This document shows positions 6,123 through 7,940 of a DNA stretch of 7,940 nucleotides, in pieces; the first letter of the stretch is position 1; each line of letters starts with the position of its first letter. The stretch is from Candidatus Latescibacterota bacterium (lineage in GTDB: Bacteria; Latescibacterota; UBA2968). Where the stretch lies: positions 1 to 7,940 of the forward strand of contig JABIFK010000387.1 of NCBI GenBank assembly GCA_018650745.1, written 5' to 3'. The notes under the pieces were generated by a model. The model searched no databases and was not told the origin of the DNA. It saw only the letters and a list, made by a program, of their open reading frames with translations. Both the position numbers and the translations under genes were made by a program.

Positions 6123-7940
6123 ATGGAACACAGCACCCAAGAAAAAAGATTTGAACGCGTCGCTCTCAAAATGACGTCCAGCCTCGAACTTCATGAAGTA
6201 CTCACGTCCATTACACAGGGGCTCGTTGATGAAGTCGACGCCACTTTGGCACGTATTTGGTTAATGGGGCCAGGTGATTTGTGCTGCGAATGCTTTAAGG
6301 TTGATCATTGCACGAATCAGCAAAAGTGCCTGCACCTTATCGTGAGTGCAGGCATACACACAGAAACAAATGGTGAAATGCGTCGTGTGCCACTTGGCGC
6401 GCTCAAAATAGGCGGCATTGCACAAGGTACGGGGTCGATCTCGACAAACGATGTCATGAATGATGAGCGCATCTACAATAAAGCGTGGTTAAAAGAAAAT
6501 GATCTGCACTCCTTTGCAGGTCATCCTTTAATTTTTGGAGGGGAAACACTGGGTGTGCTCGGCCTGTTTAGCCGCCGTGTGATAGAACAAGATGAGTTTA
6601 ACAAAATAGCGCTCTTTGCCAATCAAGCTGCCATTGCCATCAAAAATGCACAGCTCTTCGAAACACTCAAGGAAAGCGAAGCGGAGCGGAAAGCCATAGT
6701 CGAATCTACGCCGAACCCGCTGGTAATTACCAGCAAAAGTGAGGGCCGCGTCCTATATGCCAATCCGCAATTTGGTACAGCATTTGGCCTACCTGATGAT
6801 GAGTTGGTAGGGCGAAGAGTAAGAGATCTTTATTATGATCCTTCGGATCGTAATAAACTGCTCGACGAAATCTCACAGACCGGCAGTGCCCACAACTATG
6901 AAATGAGATTAAAAAAAGAAGATGGCACGCCGTTCTGGGTAAGTGCGTGCGTACAACCCTTAATCTTTAGAGATGAAGACGCTTTAATCATCGCACTCAC
7001 AGACATCACCGCTCGCAAGCAGGCCGAAGAAGCCTTGGAACAACTCCAACAAAAAAACGAACTCATCCTACAATCTGCCGGGGAAGGAATCTATGGATTG
7101 GACCTGCACGGCAACACAACCTTCGCAAATCCGGCTGCTGCTCAGATGCTCGGGTGGTCAACCGAAGATTTACTCGGCAAACCCCAACACGACCTCATTC
7201 ATCACACCAAACCGAATGGTGTTTTTTATGACCGAATAGAGTGTCCCATCTACGCCGCTTTTAAAGATGGCCAGGTTCACACAGTAAACGACGAGTTGTT
7301 TTGGCGAAAAGATGGCACCAGTATACCCGTCGAATATACCAGCACACCCATGCGTGACAAAGAGGATAACCTCATAGGAGCCGTTGTCACCTTTCGGGAT
7401 ATCACCCAGCGCAAACAAGCAGAGAAAGCCCTACGCGATGCACTTGACGAAGTAGAGGAATTGAAGGACCAGCTGCAAGCCGAAAATGTATACTTGCAAG
7501 AAGAGATTAGACTCGAACACAACTTCGACAACATCATCAGTACGAGTGCGTCGTTCAAAAAGGTCTTGAGAAACGTGGAGCAAGTCGCTTCGACCGATAC
7601 AACCGTACTGATACTCGGCGAAACCGGCACAGGCAAAGAACTTATTGCCCGTGCTTTGCATACCCTTAGCCCCCGCAAAGAAAGACCCTTGGTCAAAGTC
7701 AACTGCGCAGCACTGCCCGCAAGCCTGATTGAAAGTGAACTCTTCGGCCATGAAAAAGGTGCCTTCTCGGGAGCCGTTGCACGCAAACAGGGCCGTTTTG
7801 AACTGGCCGATCGGGGCACCATCTTTTTAGACGAGATCGGCGACTTGCCTTTGGATTTACAAGCAAAACTTCTGCGTGCCCTGCAGGAAGGCGAGTTTGA
7901 AAGACTCGGCGGCACACAAACACTCAACGTAGATGTCAGA
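6123..7940 (+). CDS. Sigma-54-dependent transcriptional activator, GAF-PAS-PAS-AAA+ (3' truncated)
   Basis: The frame is open from ATG 6123 to the window end, giving 606 visible residues. An in-frame TAG at 6105 rules out an earlier ATG; the Shine-Dalgarno sequence is weak. Residues about 1-180 are a GAF domain with a cysteine-rich insert (Cys54, 55, 57, 63, 69) running into [12 protein letters not shown]1 spans about 185-300 and PAS2 about 311-430; both end in the typical DIT.RKQAE. A coiled coil (about 430-468) leads into the AAA+ domain. Walker A is GETGTGKE (499-506), the sigma-54 contact loop is GAFSGA (546-551) instead of the usual GAFTGA, and Walker B is TIFLDEIGD (Asp570, Glu571). The sequence stops at LNVDVR, before sensor I, the Arg fingers and the expected Fis-type helix-turn-helix. 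Such proteins sense a signal and remodel sigma-54 RNA polymerase using ATP. There is no receiver domain, so direct ligand or redox sensing is likely; the signal is unknown. Confidence 0.92.
   Translation, partial: MEHSTQEKRFERVALKMTSSLELHEVLTSITQGLVDEVDATLARIWLMGPGDLCCECFKVDHCTNQQKCLHLIVSAGIHTETNGEMRRVPLGALKIGGIAQGTGSISTNDVMNDERIYNKAWLKENDLHSFAGHPLIFGGETLGVLGLFSRRVIEQDEFNKIALFANQAAIAIKNAQLFETLKESEAERKAIVESTPNPLVITSKSEGRVLYANPQFGTAFGLPDDELVGRRVRDLYYDPSDRNKLLDEISQTGSAHNYEMRLKKEDGTPFWVSACVQPLIFRDEDALIIALTDITARKQAEEALEQLQQKNELILQSAGEGIYGLDLHGNTTFANPAAAQMLGWSTEDLLGKPQHDLIHHTKPNGVFYDRIECPIYAAFKDGQVHTVNDELFWRKDGTSIPVEYTSTPMRDKEDNLIGAVVTFRDITQRKQAEKALRDALDEVEELKDQLQAENVYLQEEIRLEHNFDNIISTSASFKKVLRNVEQVASTDTTVLILGETGTGKELIARALHTLSPRKERPLVKVNCAALPASLIESELFGHEKGAFSGAVARKQGRFELADRGTIFLDEIGDLPLDLQAKLLRALQEGEFERLGGTQTLNVDVR

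Noticed and set aside
7277..7927. 216-residue open frame on the minus strand
   Set aside because: It lies entirely antisense to the well-conserved PAS/AAA+ region of the sigma-54 activator and its Ser/Leu-rich translation matches no family pattern.

Overview
The window carries six protein-coding genes, all on the + strand and all read as bacterial; the first and last are cut by the window edges. Two proteins have cleavable Sec signal peptides. One of these combines a periplasmic-type redoxin, a c-type heme motif and a copper monooxygenase. The last gene is a GAF/PAS sigma-54 activator. Together these point to an aerobic or facultative Gram-negative bacterium. The combination of DUF3179, redoxin/cytochrome c/Cu-monooxygenase and TPR proteins is typical of environmental, often uncultivated lineages, but I cannot name the phylum from this sequence. 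No rRNA, tRNA, CRISPR array, transposase or phage gene was seen.

Layout. Positions 1-650 hold the C-terminal part of a DUF3179 protein, followed by a strong intrinsic terminator at about 746-778. Positions 861-3405 form a likely two-gene operon. Its first gene is an unrecognised protein with a soluble N-terminal region and two C-terminal membrane helices. Its second gene, 16 bases downstream, is an exported three-module enzyme (redoxin, CxxCH heme segment, PHM-like copper monooxygenase) that retains every expected copper ligand. Positions 3406-3626 are non-coding and contain a small palindromic element bounded by inverted repeats. Positions 3627-5216 encode an exported TolB-like/TPR protein. 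Positions 5410-5949 encode a stand-alone class III nucleotide cyclase domain, flanked by hairpin terminators. From 6123 to the window end runs a GAF-PAS-PAS-AAA+ sigma-54-dependent regulator, cut before its Fis-type DNA-binding domain.

How the genes may work together. The 861-3405 pair looks like one envelope redox unit: an exported oxidase/monooxygenase with its own heme, plus a membrane partner of unknown role. The TolB-like/TPR protein, the cyclase and the sigma-54 activator look like a sensing and signalling stretch. TolB-like and TPR modules are known in one polypeptide with class III cyclases in other bacteria, so their adjacency here may reflect a functional link. A terminator-like hairpin lies between them, so co-transcription is not assured.

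Points most worth a second look: the heme-plus-copper architecture and its two-helix partner, the Arg-to-Thr change at a catalytic position of the cyclase, the cysteine-rich insert in the GAF domain, the REP/MITE-like element at 3422-3528, and a shift in C-versus-G strand bias around the cyclase gene.
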